Under the pieces are notes generated by a model, which ran no database searches, was not told the DNA's origin, and saw nothing but the letters and a program-made list of their open reading frames with translations. This document shows, one piece after another, positions 44,293 to 53,212 of a stretch of 64,000 bases of DNA. How positions within the stretch are numbered: the first letter of the stretch is position 1; each line of letters opens with the position of its first letter. The position numbers and the translations under genes were made by a program. Source of the DNA: VRUE01 sp963796705 (lineage in GTDB: Bacteria > Actinomycetota > Thermoleophilia > Solirubrobacterales > 70-9); NCBI GenBank assembly GCA_963796705.1, contig CAWCMK010000008.1:62001-126000 (forward strand), read 5' to 3'.

Positions 44293-44375
44293 GGTTCCTG
44301 AGAAGATTCCATGTGTCGTCTCGTATTCCGATCAATTCCTGACGGCGCTCTGCGGATGATTGGGGATCTGAGCCG

Positions 44376-46298
44376 ATGGCCGAGCTAAAGACACGGGGAC
44401 TGCGCAAATCGGTCGGCGTGCCCGGTCTCTTCGCGACCGCCTACGGCAACGTCGGCTCCTCGATCTACTACGCGCTCGGCCTCGTCGCCGCCCATGCCCT
44501 CGGGCTGACCCCGGTGGTCTTCATGTTCGCGGGGGCGCTCTTCGCCCTCACCGCGAAGACCTACGCCGAGGGAGCGGCGATGTTCCCCGAGGCAGGCGGC
44601 TCCTCCTCCTTTGCCCGTCACGCCTTCAACGAGGTCGTCTCCTTCATCGCCGGCTGGGGCCTCTCGCTGGACTACATCCTGACGATCGCGATCAGCGCCT
44701 TCTTTGTCCCCCACTATCTCGGCGCCTTCTTTCCGGCGTTGCGCGACTCACCCGGAGACGTGATCGGTGGCGTCGTCGTGATCGTCTTGCTGGTTGCGGT
44801 CAACATCCGTGGCCTCGGCGAGTCGGCCAAGCTCAACATCGGCCTCGCGGTCCTCGATCTGTGCACCCAGATCGCCCTGGTCGTGCTCGGCGCCTTCCTG
44901 GTCCTGCACCCGGGGACGCTGATCGACCAGATCCACCTCGGCGTCGCGCCGAGCTACTCGCAGCTGATCTTCGCGGTCTCGATCTCGATGCTCGCCTACA
45001 CCGGCATCGAGACCGTCTCAAACATGGCCGAGGAGGCGCGCGATCCCGGTGAGCAGGTGCCAAAAGCGGTCAACCTGGTGTTGATCTCGGTGCTCGCGAT
45101 CTACGCCGGGATCTCGATCATCGCCCTCTCGGCGCTGCCGGTCCACCAGCAGGCCTCCGGCCACTACGCGACGGCACTGGGCACCACCTACGCCGATGAC
45201 CCGGTGCTCGGGATCGTCTCGGCGCTGCACCTGAGCGGCGCCGCGGCGACGATCGCCCGTGACTACGTCGGGGCGCTGGCGGCGACGATCCTGCTGATCG
45301 CGACAAACGCCGGCATGATCGGGATCTCGCGGCTCTCCTGGTCGCTGGCCGAGCACCGCCAGCTGCCCGGCGCCTTCGCCCGGCTGCACCCGCGCTACCG
45401 CACGCCGTGGTTCACGATCGCCTTCTTCGCTGCAATTGCGATCGCCCTGGTGCTGCCGGGGAACACGACCTTCCTCGGCAACCTCTACAGCTTCGGCGCG
45501 ATGCTCTCCTTCACGATCGCGCACCTCTCGATCATCGCCCTGCGGGTGCGCCAGCCCGATCTCTACCGCCCCTACAGGGCCCCCTGGAACGTGCGCTGGG
45601 GGAACAGCGAGGTGCCGCTGACCGCAGTGCTCGGCGCCCTCGGCACCGCCGCGGCCTTCGTCTCGGTGATTGCCCTGCACGCCGAGGCGCGAATCATCGG
45701 CACCGCCTGGATCGCGCTCGGGCTGGGCGGCTATCTCCTCTACCGGCGCCATCTCGGCATCGATCCGCGGGAGGTGAGCGCCGTTCGACGCGATCAGCGT
45801 CCGATCGGATTCCTCGACATTTCCTACAAATCGGCGCTCGTACCGCTGTTCGGCCCCGACATCGACACGGATGCGATGCTGCGCGCGGCCGCGGTCGTTG
45901 ACCCCGACGCCGTGGTCGAGGCGCTCTACGTGTTGAAGGTCCCGGCCGAACAGGAGCTGCCGGTCGGCCTCGAGGAGCAGGAATACGAGGCGCGCTGTGC
46001 GCTTGACGTGGCCCGCCTGCAGGCCCGCGCGCGGGGGCTCAAAGTGCGCGTCAACCTGATCCGCACACGCAACCCGGGACGGGCGGTGGTCGAAGAGGCG
46101 CTCGAGCGCCGCTCCGATCTGATCTATCTGAGCACCGAGCACGCACCCGCCGATGAGCGGCTGCTCGGCCCCACGACCCGCTACATCCTCGCCAAGCGCC
46201 CCTGCCGGGTGATCGTCGAGGGCAGCGGCAACGCTCAGGCGGCGCCGCGCTGGGCGGCTCGCTCGGTCTCCTCCACCCCGGTCTCGGCCTCCGCCTGA
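44376..46298 (+). CDS. APC-superfamily permease with C-terminal Usp-like domain
   Basis: A 640-residue protein. About 12 TM helices (to about residue 450) have APC landmarks GNVGSSIYYALG in helix 1 and YTGIETVSNMAEEARDPGEQVPKA. A soluble C-terminal domain of about 170 residues (VDPDAVVEALYVLKVP…VRVNLIRTRNPGRAVVEEA…DLIYLSTEHAP) resembles universal stress proteins. An amino-acid substrate is usual. Given kdpDE next door, a KimA-like potassium or other osmolyte role is possible but unproven. Its end overlaps the convergent SDR gene by 64 bp. Confidence 0.85.
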   Translation: MAELKTRGLRKSVGVPGLFATAYGNVGSSIYYALGLVAAHALGLTPVVFMFAGALFALTAKTYAEGAAMFPEAGGSSSFARHAFNEVVSFIAGWGLSLDYILTIAISAFFVPHYLGAFFPALRDSPGDVIGGVVVIVLLVAVNIRGLGESAKLNIGLAVLDLCTQIALVVLGAFLVLHPGTLIDQIHLGVAPSYSQLIFAVSISMLAYTGIETVSNMAEEARDPGEQVPKAVNLVLISVLAIYAGISIIALSALPVHQQASGHYATALGTTYADDPVLGIVSALHLSGAAATIARDYVGALAATILLIATNAGMIGISRLSWSLAEHRQLPGAFARLHPRYRTPWFTIAFFAAIAIALVLPGNTTFLGNLYSFGAMLSFTIAHLSIIALRVRQPDLYRPYRAPWNVRWGNSEVPLTAVLGALGTAAAFVSVIALHAEARIIGTAWIALGLGGYLLYRRHLGIDPREVSAVRRDQRPIGFLDISYKSALVPLFGPDIDTDAMLRAAAVVDPDAVVEALYVLKVPAEQELPVGLEEQEYEARCALDVARLQARARGLKVRVNLIRTRNPGRAVVEEALERRSDLIYLSTEHAPADERLLGPTTRYILAKRPCRVIVEGSGNAQAAPRWAARSVSSTPVSASA

Positions 46299-47122
46299 GC
46301 AACGCGCTGCTCGTAGGCGCTGCGGGCGCCGTGATCCACTTCGATCATCAGTCGGTCGACCTTCATCAGGCGCCCGATGGTCTCGCGCCAGGTGCGGGGC
46401 AGCAGGCTGAGGACCCTGAAGATGACGCCGTTCTCCCGCGGCACCCAGACGTCATAGCGCCCGGTTTCAAGAGCATCGACGATCGCCTCGGCGACGTCGG
46501 ATGCCTCGACCGGTTTCACCCAGCGTTGGCCGACGCCGCTGGTCAGCTCGGTGTTGACCACGGTCGGCATCACGCAGTGCAACTCGAGGCCGCTCCCGCG
46601 CAGCTCCCAGCGCACCGACTCGGTCAGACCGACCACCGCGTGCTTGGTCGCGGAGTAGGTTGCGATTCCCGGCAGACCGCCTTTGCCGGCCTGCGAGGCG
46701 ATGTTGACGATGTGCCCGGTGCCGCGCGGGCGCATCCGCTCAATCGCCATCTGAGTGCCGGCGATCACGCCGTGCAGGTTGATGTCGACCTGACGGTGGA
46801 TTGACTCCTCGCTCTCCTTCACCAGCGGCGTCACCGGCATGATCCCGGCGTTGTTGATCAGCACATCGAGCGGCCCCAGCTGGCGTTCGGCCTCATCGAG
46901 GTAGCGGGCCAGCGAGGCGCGATCGGTGACGTCGAGCGCCAGCGCCAGCGTGCCGCCGCCGAGCTCCGCGGCGCTCGCCTCGGCCAGGGCCAGATCGAGA
47001 TCGCCGATCGCCACCCGGCAGCCGCGCCGAACGAGTGCCCTCGCCGTCGCCTTGCCGATCCCCCGGGCGCCCCCGGTGATCGCCACCACCTTGCCCGACA
47101 GATCGCGTCGCTGCTTCGCCAT
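46235..47122 (-). CDS. Short-chain dehydrogenase/reductase
   Basis: A 295-residue classical SDR. The cofactor motif TGGARGIG is at 16–23, and GDLDLALAE suggests NAD(H)-type preference through the acidic residue. INNAG and the catalytic IASQAG…YSATK follow. The C-terminal extension (about 240–295, KVDRLMIEVDHGAR) is charged. It follows the thiolase on the same strand with a 21-bp gap, so a lipid or steroid-like oxidation role is plausible. It overlaps the permease 3' end. Confidence 0.88.
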   Translation of the reverse strand: MAKQRRDLSGKVVAITGGARGIGKATARALVRRGCRVAIGDLDLALAEASAAELGGGTLALALDVTDRASLARYLDEAERQLGPLDVLINNAGIMPVTPLVKESEESIHRQVDINLHGVIAGTQMAIERMRPRGTGHIVNIASQAGKGGLPGIATYSATKHAVVGLTESVRWELRGSGLELHCVMPTVVNTELTSGVGQRWVKPVEASDVAEAIVDALETGRYDVWVPRENGVIFRVLSLLPRTWRETIGRLMKVDRLMIEVDHGARSAYEQRVAQAEAETGVEETERAAQRGAA

Positions 47123-47143
47123 CGCTTGCTCCCTTCCGAGGCC

Positions 47144-48337
47144 TCAGGCGGCCGGCTTGTAGACGGTTACCACGGCGGCGCCGCCGAGGCCGATGTTGTG
47201 CTGCAGGGCGAGCGCGGCGCCCTCGACCTGGCGTTTTTCCGCCTCCCCGCGCAGCTGCCAGGTCAGCTCCGAGCACTGCGCCAGACCGGTCGCCCCGAGC
47301 GGGTGCCCCTTGGAGATCAACCCGCCCGAGGGGTTGACGACGACCTTGCCGCCGTAGGTGGTCGCCTCTTCCTCGACCAGCTTGTGTGCCTCGCCCTGGG
47401 CGGCGAAACCGAGCGCTTCATAGGTGATCAGCTCGTTGGCGCTGAAGCAGTCATGCAGCTCGCAGACATCGATCTCCTCGGCCGTGACGCCGGCCTCCGC
47501 GTAGGCCTCCTCGGCGGCCTTCTTCGACATGTCCGAACCGACGATCGTCATGCAGTCCGCGTCCTCGGCGAACGTCGAGGAGAGGTCGGTGACCATCGAC
47601 TGCCCGGCGATCTCTATTGCCCGCTCGCCGAGGCCGTGCTCTTCGACGTAGCGCTCGGAGGCGATAATCGCGCAGGCCGAGCCGTCGGAGGTCGGCGAGC
47701 ACTGCAGCTTTGTCAGGGGATCGTGGATCATCTTCGCCGCCTTGATGTCCTCGATCGTGTACTCGTCCTGGAACTGGGCGTAGGGGTTGTTGACCGAGTG
47801 CTTGTGGTTCTTCCAGCCGATCCAGGCGTAGTGGTCAGGGTTTGAGCCGTACTTCTGCATGTGATCGCGGCCGGCGTTACCGAACATCTGCGGCGCCGGT
47901 GGTGAGGCCTCCGGGTCGCGGATCTCAAACATCCGCGCCGCGTGCTTGTCGAGCGCGTTGGTGCGGTCGGTGTACTTGACCCCGAGGCTGCCCGGCTCCA
48001 TCTTCTCGAAGCCGACCGCGAGGGCGCAATCGACGAGGCCGCCCTTGACCGCCTGGCGGGCCAGGAACAGCGCCGAGGAACCGGTCGAGCAGTTGTTGTT
48101 GACGTTGATCACCGGGATCCCGGTCAACCCGAGCTGGTAGAGGGCCCGCTGGCCGTAGGTTGAGTCGCCGTAGCAGTATCCGGCGAAGGCCTGCTCGACA
48201 TCCTCGTAGGGGATCCCGGCGTCGGCGAGCGCCTTCTCCCCTGCCTCCTTGGCCCAATCCGGGTAATCGCCCTGCTTGGTGCCCGGCTTCTCGAACTTGG
48301 TCATCCCGACACCGATCACGAATGCGCGGTTGCTCAA
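47144..48337 (-). CDS. SCP-X-type thiolase / lipid-transfer protein
   Basis: A 397-residue thiolase-fold enzyme. The nucleophile Cys is C83 in NNNCSTGSSAL. The second-half motifs are ELHDCFSANE and GHPLGATGLAQ. This is the SCP-X/non-decarboxylating thiolase pattern acting on branched or sterol-type acyl-CoA. A TTG start at 48337 follows an AGGAG at good spacing. It is co-directional with the SDR, a common pairing in actinobacterial lipid catabolism. Confidence 0.88.
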   Translation of the reverse strand: MSNRAFVIGVGMTKFEKPGTKQGDYPDWAKEAGEKALADAGIPYEDVEQAFAGYCYGDSTYGQRALYQLGLTGIPVINVNNNCSTGSSALFLARQAVKGGLVDCALAVGFEKMEPGSLGVKYTDRTNALDKHAARMFEIRDPEASPPAPQMFGNAGRDHMQKYGSNPDHYAWIGWKNHKHSVNNPYAQFQDEYTIEDIKAAKMIHDPLTKLQCSPTSDGSACAIIASERYVEEHGLGERAIEIAGQSMVTDLSSTFAEDADCMTIVGSDMSKKAAEEAYAEAGVTAEEIDVCELHDCFSANELITYEALGFAAQGEAHKLVEEEATTYGGKVVVNPSGGLISKGHPLGATGLAQCSELTWQLRGEAEKRQVEGAALALQHNIGLGGAAVVTVYKPAA

Positions 48338-48479
48338 AGGTCTGCTCCTGGTCAGCGCCGTCCCTGCGGCGGCGTTTGGCTGGTCAGCCAGGAAATCTAC
48401 CCGACGAGCCGCACGGGGGCGCCTTGACGGGATCTTGATGCGCGGGGGCGCTTCTCACACGGATCCTTGACACGAGCCG

Positions 48480-48620
48480 ATGGACAATCGTTGGGTGTCT
48501 CCCCTCGCGGACATTTTCCCCGGCGGCGGCAGCCCGATCGCGGACGTTTTCGCAATCGCCCTCTCGATCGGGCTCTTTGCGCTCATCTACTGGGCGATCG
48601 AGCTGATCGACCGGATATGA
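48480..48620 (+). CDS. Small membrane protein coupled to kdpF
   Basis: A 46-residue ORF: a short Gly/Pro-rich head, then one TM helix (about 22–42, VFAIALSIGLFALIYWAIEL) ending in IDRI. Its TGA overlaps the kdpF ATG (ATGA), as the other kdp genes overlap each other. It is probably a small accessory component of the Kdp transporter, comparable in size to KdpF but unrelated in sequence. Confidence 0.6.
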   Translation: MDNRWVSPLADIFPGGGSPIADVFAIALSIGLFALIYWAIELIDRI

Positions 48621-48730
48621 GCCCACTTCCCTGCGCCGGTCTGAGCGGCGCTGACATCTTCGGTCTTGTCGTTTCGGCGCTCGTCTTCGTCTACCTGTGC
48701 TACGCGCTGCTGCGCGGGGAGAAGCTCTGA
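48617..48730 (+). CDS. kdpF: Potassium-transporting ATPase subunit KdpF
   Basis: A 37-residue single-TM peptide, ADIFGLVVSALVFVYLCYALLRGEKL, with the KdpF pattern of a helix ending in Y..LLRGE/PE. It stabilises the KdpFABC complex. Its stop overlaps the kdpA ATG (TGATG). Confidence 0.85.
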   Translation: MSPLPCAGLSGADIFGLVVSALVFVYLCYALLRGEKL

Positions 48731-50484
48731 TGGCCCAGGGCTGGCTGCAGGTTGCCGTCTTCTTGGTGGTGCTGATCGCCCTGACGCCGCCACTGGGCCG
48801 CTATATGGCGCGGGTCTTCAGCGGCGAACGGGTCTTCCTCAGCCCGCTGCTCGGCCCGCTCGAGCGGCTCACCTATCGCGCGATCCGCGTCGATCCTGCC
48901 GAGGATCAGGACTGGAAGGCCTACGCCAAGGCGCTGGTCCTCTTCTCGGTCTTCTCCTGGGTCGTGCTGTACCTGATCCTCCGCACCCAGTCGATCCACC
49001 CCTTCAACCCCGAAGGCTTCCACTCGGGGCCCTGGGACGTCAGCTTCAACACCGCCTCCTCCTTCGTCTCCAACACGAACTGGCAGTACTACGGGGGAGA
49101 AACCACGCTCACCTACTTCTCGCAGATGGCGGGGCTGACGGTGCAGAACTTCGTCACCCCGGCGGTTGGGATCTGCGTCCTGCTGGCTTTCATCCGCGGG
49201 ATCATCGGGCGCGACGGCCCGGGGCTAGGCAACTTCTGGCAGGACCTGACGCGCAGCCTCTACTACGTGCTGCTGCCGCTCTCGGTGATCGTCGGGCTGA
49301 TCCTTGTCTCCCAGGGGGTGGTGCAAACGCTCTCGGGTGCCAGCATCGCCAAGACCGTCGAGGGGGCCAGGCAGGCCCTGGCGATGGGGCCGGTCGCCTC
49401 GCAGGTTGCGATCAAGCAGCTCGGCACCAACGGCGGCGGCTTTTTCAACGTCAACTCCGCCTTCCCATTCGAGAACCCCAACTCGGTGAGTAACTTCGTC
49501 GAGCTGCTCTCGATCATCCTGATCCCCTCGGCGCTCACCTACACCTACGGGCGCATGGTCGGACGCCAGCGCGAGGGTTGGTCGATCTTCGCCGCGATGC
49601 TGGCGATCTACCTCGCCTTCGTCCTCGTGATCATCCCCGCCGAGCAGCACGGCACACCGGCCGAGCACGCCGCCGGCACGCCGACGAGGGCGATCGCCGG
49701 CTCCACCGGCGGCAACCTGGAAGGCAAGGAGCAGCGCAACGGGATCGCCGAGTCGGCGCTCTGGGCGACGACCACAACCGTCACCTCCAACGGCTCGGTC
49801 GACTCGGCCCACGACTCCTACACCGGGCTCGGCGGACTGGTGCCGATGTCCGGTCTGGGCACCAGCGAGGTCGTCTTCGGCGGCGTCGGCACCGGCCTTT
49901 ACTCGATGCTGCTCTACGTCCTGCTCGCGGTCTTCATCGGCGGCCTGATGGTCGGCCGCACGCCCGAGTACCTGGGCAAGAAGATCCAGGCGCGCGAGAT
50001 CAAGCTGGTCTCGCTCGGGATTCTGATCACGCCGCTCGCGGTGCTGGTCACCGCTGGCCTCGCGATCGCCACCCGGGCCGGGACCCGCTCGATCTTCAAC
50101 GCCGGCCCCCAGGGCTTCTCGGAGACCCTCTACGCCTACCTCTCGCAGGCCAACAACAACGGCTCGGCCTTCGCCGGCTACACCGGTTTCATCCAGCCCC
50201 ATGCGCCCGGCAACGTCGGCGCCTACGGGATCACCTTCGCCGATCTGCTCGGCGGCGCGACGATGACCCTGGCCCGATTTTTGCCGATCGTCCTGGTGCT
50301 CGCCGTCGCCGGCTCGCTGGCCGGTAAGAAGATCTCCCCGGCCGGCCCGGGGACGATGCGGACCGACACGCCGACCTACGTGATCCTGCTGATCGGGGTG
50401 ATCGTCCTGGTCGGCGCCCTGACCTTCTTCCCGGCGCTGCTGCTCGGTCCGGTCGTGCAGAGCCTGACCACGAGGCTCTTCTGA
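48730..50484 (+). CDS. kdpA: Potassium-transporting ATPase, channel-like subunit KdpA
   Basis: A 584-residue, ten-helix protein, the K+-selective channel-like subunit. The selectivity-filter-type segments include NTNWQYYGG, TNGGGFFNVN, GLGTSEVVFGG and NNNGSAFAGY, the four pore loops expected for KdpA. ATG at 48730 is coupled to kdpF. Followed by kdpC rather than kdpB. Confidence 0.95.
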   Translation: MAQGWLQVAVFLVVLIALTPPLGRYMARVFSGERVFLSPLLGPLERLTYRAIRVDPAEDQDWKAYAKALVLFSVFSWVVLYLILRTQSIHPFNPEGFHSGPWDVSFNTASSFVSNTNWQYYGGETTLTYFSQMAGLTVQNFVTPAVGICVLLAFIRGIIGRDGPGLGNFWQDLTRSLYYVLLPLSVIVGLILVSQGVVQTLSGASIAKTVEGARQALAMGPVASQVAIKQLGTNGGGFFNVNSAFPFENPNSVSNFVELLSIILIPSALTYTYGRMVGRQREGWSIFAAMLAIYLAFVLVIIPAEQHGTPAEHAAGTPTRAIAGSTGGNLEGKEQRNGIAESALWATTTTVTSNGSVDSAHDSYTGLGGLVPMSGLGTSEVVFGGVGTGLYSMLLYVLLAVFIGGLMVGRTPEYLGKKIQAREIKLVSLGILITPLAVLVTAGLAIATRAGTRSIFNAGPQGFSETLYAYLSQANNNGSAFAGYTGFIQPHAPGNVGAYGITFADLLGGATMTLARFLPIVLVLAVAGSLAGKKISPAGPGTMRTDTPTYVILLIGVIVLVGALTFFPALLLGPVVQSLTTRLF

Positions 50485-50485
50485 G

Positions 50486-51139
50486 ATGCGCCGCACCGTG
50501 CTCAGCTCGATTCTCGCGGTGATCGCCTTCACGCTGATCTTCGGCCTCGCCTATCCGCTGGCGATGACCGGCATCTCGCAGCTTCTCTTTGCGGGGACGG
50601 CGAACGGCTCGAAGCTGAGCCTGGACGGCCATCTGATCGGCTCGAAGCTGATCGGCCAGTCCTTCTCGCGGCCGCTGATCGGCAAGAACGGCAAGCCGAA
50701 GCTCGACGAAGAAGGCGAAGAAATCCTCGTCCCCGACAAGCGCTACTTCCAGCCGCGGCCCTCGCAGTCGGGCTACTCGGCCAACGCCAGCTTCTTCAGC
50801 AACTCCGGCCCCAACAGCGTCGAAGAGCGCGAAGCGGTGCGCGAAAACCTCGCCGCCTACATCAAGCTCAACAAACCCTACGACCGCTCGCTGAGCAAGG
50901 CGGGGGTGCCGGTCGACGCGATCACGATGTCTGGCTCCGGCGTTGACCCGGAAATCTCCGAATCCAACGCGAGGATCCAGGCGCATCGCATCGCCGCGGT
51001 GCGAGGCCTGCCCCTGAGCAAGGTCGAAGAACTGATCTCGGCCCACACCAACGGCCGCTTCCTCGGGATCTTCGGTGAGCCGGGCGTCGATGTCCTGCAA
51101 CTGAACCTCGCACTCGGTGAAGAGGCACCACTGAAATGA
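50486..51139 (+). CDS. kdpC: Potassium-transporting ATPase subunit KdpC
   Basis: A 217-residue protein with one N-terminal TM helix (about 8–30), then an extracytoplasmic domain with the KdpC signature YFQPRPS, SGSGVDPEIS and R…A..RGLP. It bridges KdpA and KdpB. It lies between kdpA and kdpB, not after kdpB as in most operons. Glu is coded by GAA in 12 of 15 cases by eye, against mainly GAG in kdpB. Its stop overlaps the kdpB ATG (ATGA). Confidence 0.95.
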   Translation: MRRTVLSSILAVIAFTLIFGLAYPLAMTGISQLLFAGTANGSKLSLDGHLIGSKLIGQSFSRPLIGKNGKPKLDEEGEEILVPDKRYFQPRPSQSGYSANASFFSNSGPNSVEEREAVRENLAAYIKLNKPYDRSLSKAGVPVDAITMSGSGVDPEISESNARIQAHRIAAVRGLPLSKVEELISAHTNGRFLGIFGEPGVDVLQLNLALGEEAPLK

Positions 51140-53199
51140 CCACCGAAACCCAGGCACGTTCGCTGTTTGACCCCGAGATCCTGCGCCCGGCTCTGTTCGA
51201 GTCCCTGCGCAAGCTCGACCCGCGGGTTCAGGCCCGCAACCCGGTGATGTTCGTGGTCGAGATCGGCGCCGTAATCACCGCGGTCGCCTGGCTGATTCAG
51301 GTCTTCGGCGGCAAGCCGCTGGGCGGCGGGCAGGAGCCCGCCTGGTTCACCTTCACCGTCTCGCTCTGGCTCTGGCTGACGGTCGTCTTCGCCAACCTCG
51401 CCGAGGCCCTGGCCGAGGGCCGCGGCCGGGCACAGGCGGCGAGCCTGCGGGCGATGCGCACCGACACGGTCGCAAAACTACGCGACGGGGGCGAGAAGTC
51501 GGCCTCCGAGCTGGTCCGGGGTGACGTCGTGGTCGTCGTCGCCGGCGAGACGATTCCCGGCGACGGCACCGTGATCGAGGGGATCGCCTCGGTCGATGAG
51601 TCGGCGATCACCGGCGAGTCGGCGCCGGTGATTCGCGAGGCCGGCGGCGATCGCAGCGCCGTCACCGGCGGCACCAAAGTCCTCTCCGATCGGATCGTGG
51701 TCGAGATCACCCAGGAGCCGGGCAAATCGTTCCTTGACCGGATGATCGCCCTCGTCGAGGGGGCCGAGCGGCGCAAGACCCCGAACGAGATCGCGCTCGG
51801 CATCCTGCTCGCGGCGCTCACCCTGGTCTTCGTCGTCGTGATTGTCTCGCTGCGGCCCTTCGGTCTGTTTGCCGGCACCGAACTCTCCGAGACGACCCTG
51901 ATCGCGCTCTTGGTGGCGCTGATACCGACCACGATCGGCGCCCTGCTCTCGGCGATCGGGATCGCCGGCATGGACCGCCTGGTGCGCCGCAATGTCCTCG
52001 CCCTCTCGGGGCGCGCCGTTGAGGCGTCGGGGGATTGCGACGTGCTGTTGCTCGACAAGACGGGAACGATCACGCTCGGCAACCGCGAGGCGGTCGAATT
52101 CAAACCGATGCCCGGGGTAAGCGTCGAGGAGCTGGCCGAGGCGGCGCAGATGTCCTCGCTCGCCGATGAGACACCGGAGGGACGCTCGATCGTCGTCCTC
52201 GCCAAAACCTACGGGATCCGCGAGCACGACTTTGCCGGTCACGAGCCGAGGTTCGTCCCCTTCAGCGCCGAAACGCGGATGAGCGGCGTCGACTTCAACG
52301 GCACCCGGCTTCGCAAGGGGGCCGGCGACGCGATCGATGAGTGGGTGCGCAGCGAGGGCGGCCGGGCCCCGGCCGAGCTGCAGGCCGAACTCGACCGCAT
52401 CGGGCGCGAGGGCGGCACGCCGCTGGCGGTGGCGCGCAATGAGCGGGTGCTGGGCGTCGTCTACCTGAAGGACGTGATCAAGGAGGGGATGAACGTTCGC
52501 TTCGACCAGCTGCGCGCGATGGGCATCCGGACGATCATGGTCACCGGCGATAACCGACTGACCGCGGCGAAGATCGCCGAGGAGGCCGGCGTCGATGATT
52601 TCCTCGCCGAAGCGACGCCGGAGCGAAAGCTGGAGTTGATCCGCGAGCAGCAGGCCGATGGGCGGCTGATCGCGATGACCGGGGACGGGACCAACGACGC
52701 CCCTGCGCTGGCGCAGGCAGACGTCGGCGTGGCGATGAACACCGGCACCCAGGCGGCCCGCGAGGCGGGCAACATGGTCGACCTCGACTCGAATCCGACG
52801 AAGCTGATCGAGATCGTCGAGGTCGGCAAGCAGCTGCTGATCACGCGCGGCGCCCTGACCACCTTCTCGATCGCCAACGACGTCGCCAAGTACTTCGCGA
52901 TCCTGCCGGCGATGTTCGCGACCACCTATGCCGTCGCGGGCCACAGCGGACCGCTCAATTCGCTCAACGTGATGTCCCTGGGCACGCCCGAATCGGCGAT
53001 CCTCTCCGCGGTGATCTTCAACGCGCTGATCATCCCCCTGCTGATCCCGCTCTCGCTGCGCGGCGTGCGCTATCGGCCGATCGGCGCGACGGCGCTATTG
53101 CGGCGCAACATGCTGATCTACGGGCTCGGTGGCATCATCGCTCCGTTCATCGGGATCAAGCTGATCGACCTCATCGTCCACAACCTGCTGGGGGCCTGA
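51136..53199 (+). CDS. kdpB: Potassium-transporting ATPase, P-type subunit KdpB
   Basis: A 687-residue P-type ATPase that energises K+ uptake. The phosphorylation site DKTGT has D307, the same number as in E. coli KdpB. Other motifs: ITGES (TGES dephosphorylation loop), the KGA motif as RKGAGD, and the hinge TGDGTNDAPAL. ATG overlaps the kdpC stop. Confidence 0.96.
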   Translation: MTTETQARSLFDPEILRPALFESLRKLDPRVQARNPVMFVVEIGAVITAVAWLIQVFGGKPLGGGQEPAWFTFTVSLWLWLTVVFANLAEALAEGRGRAQAASLRAMRTDTVAKLRDGGEKSASELVRGDVVVVVAGETIPGDGTVIEGIASVDESAITGESAPVIREAGGDRSAVTGGTKVLSDRIVVEITQEPGKSFLDRMIALVEGAERRKTPNEIALGILLAALTLVFVVVIVSLRPFGLFAGTELSETTLIALLVALIPTTIGALLSAIGIAGMDRLVRRNVLALSGRAVEASGDCDVLLLDKTGTITLGNREAVEFKPMPGVSVEELAEAAQMSSLADETPEGRSIVVLAKTYGIREHDFAGHEPRFVPFSAETRMSGVDFNGTRLRKGAGDAIDEWVRSEGGRAPAELQAELDRIGREGGTPLAVARNERVLGVVYLKDVIKEGMNVRFDQLRAMGIRTIMVTGDNRLTAAKIAEEAGVDDFLAEATPERKLELIREQQADGRLIAMTGDGTNDAPALAQADVGVAMNTGTQAAREAGNMVDLDSNPTKLIEIVEVGKQLLITRGALTTFSIANDVAKYFAILPAMFATTYAVAGHSGPLNSLNVMSLGTPESAILSAVIFNALIIPLLIPLSLRGVRYRPIGATALLRRNMLIYGLGGIIAPFIGIKLIDLIVHNLLGA

Positions 53200-53212
53200 C
53201 GCGGGGAATCGA

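Noticed and set aside
44293..44375. Possible c-di-AMP (ydaO-type) riboswitch before the APC permease
   Set aside because: The gap is only 83 bp and lacks the conserved core, too short for that class.
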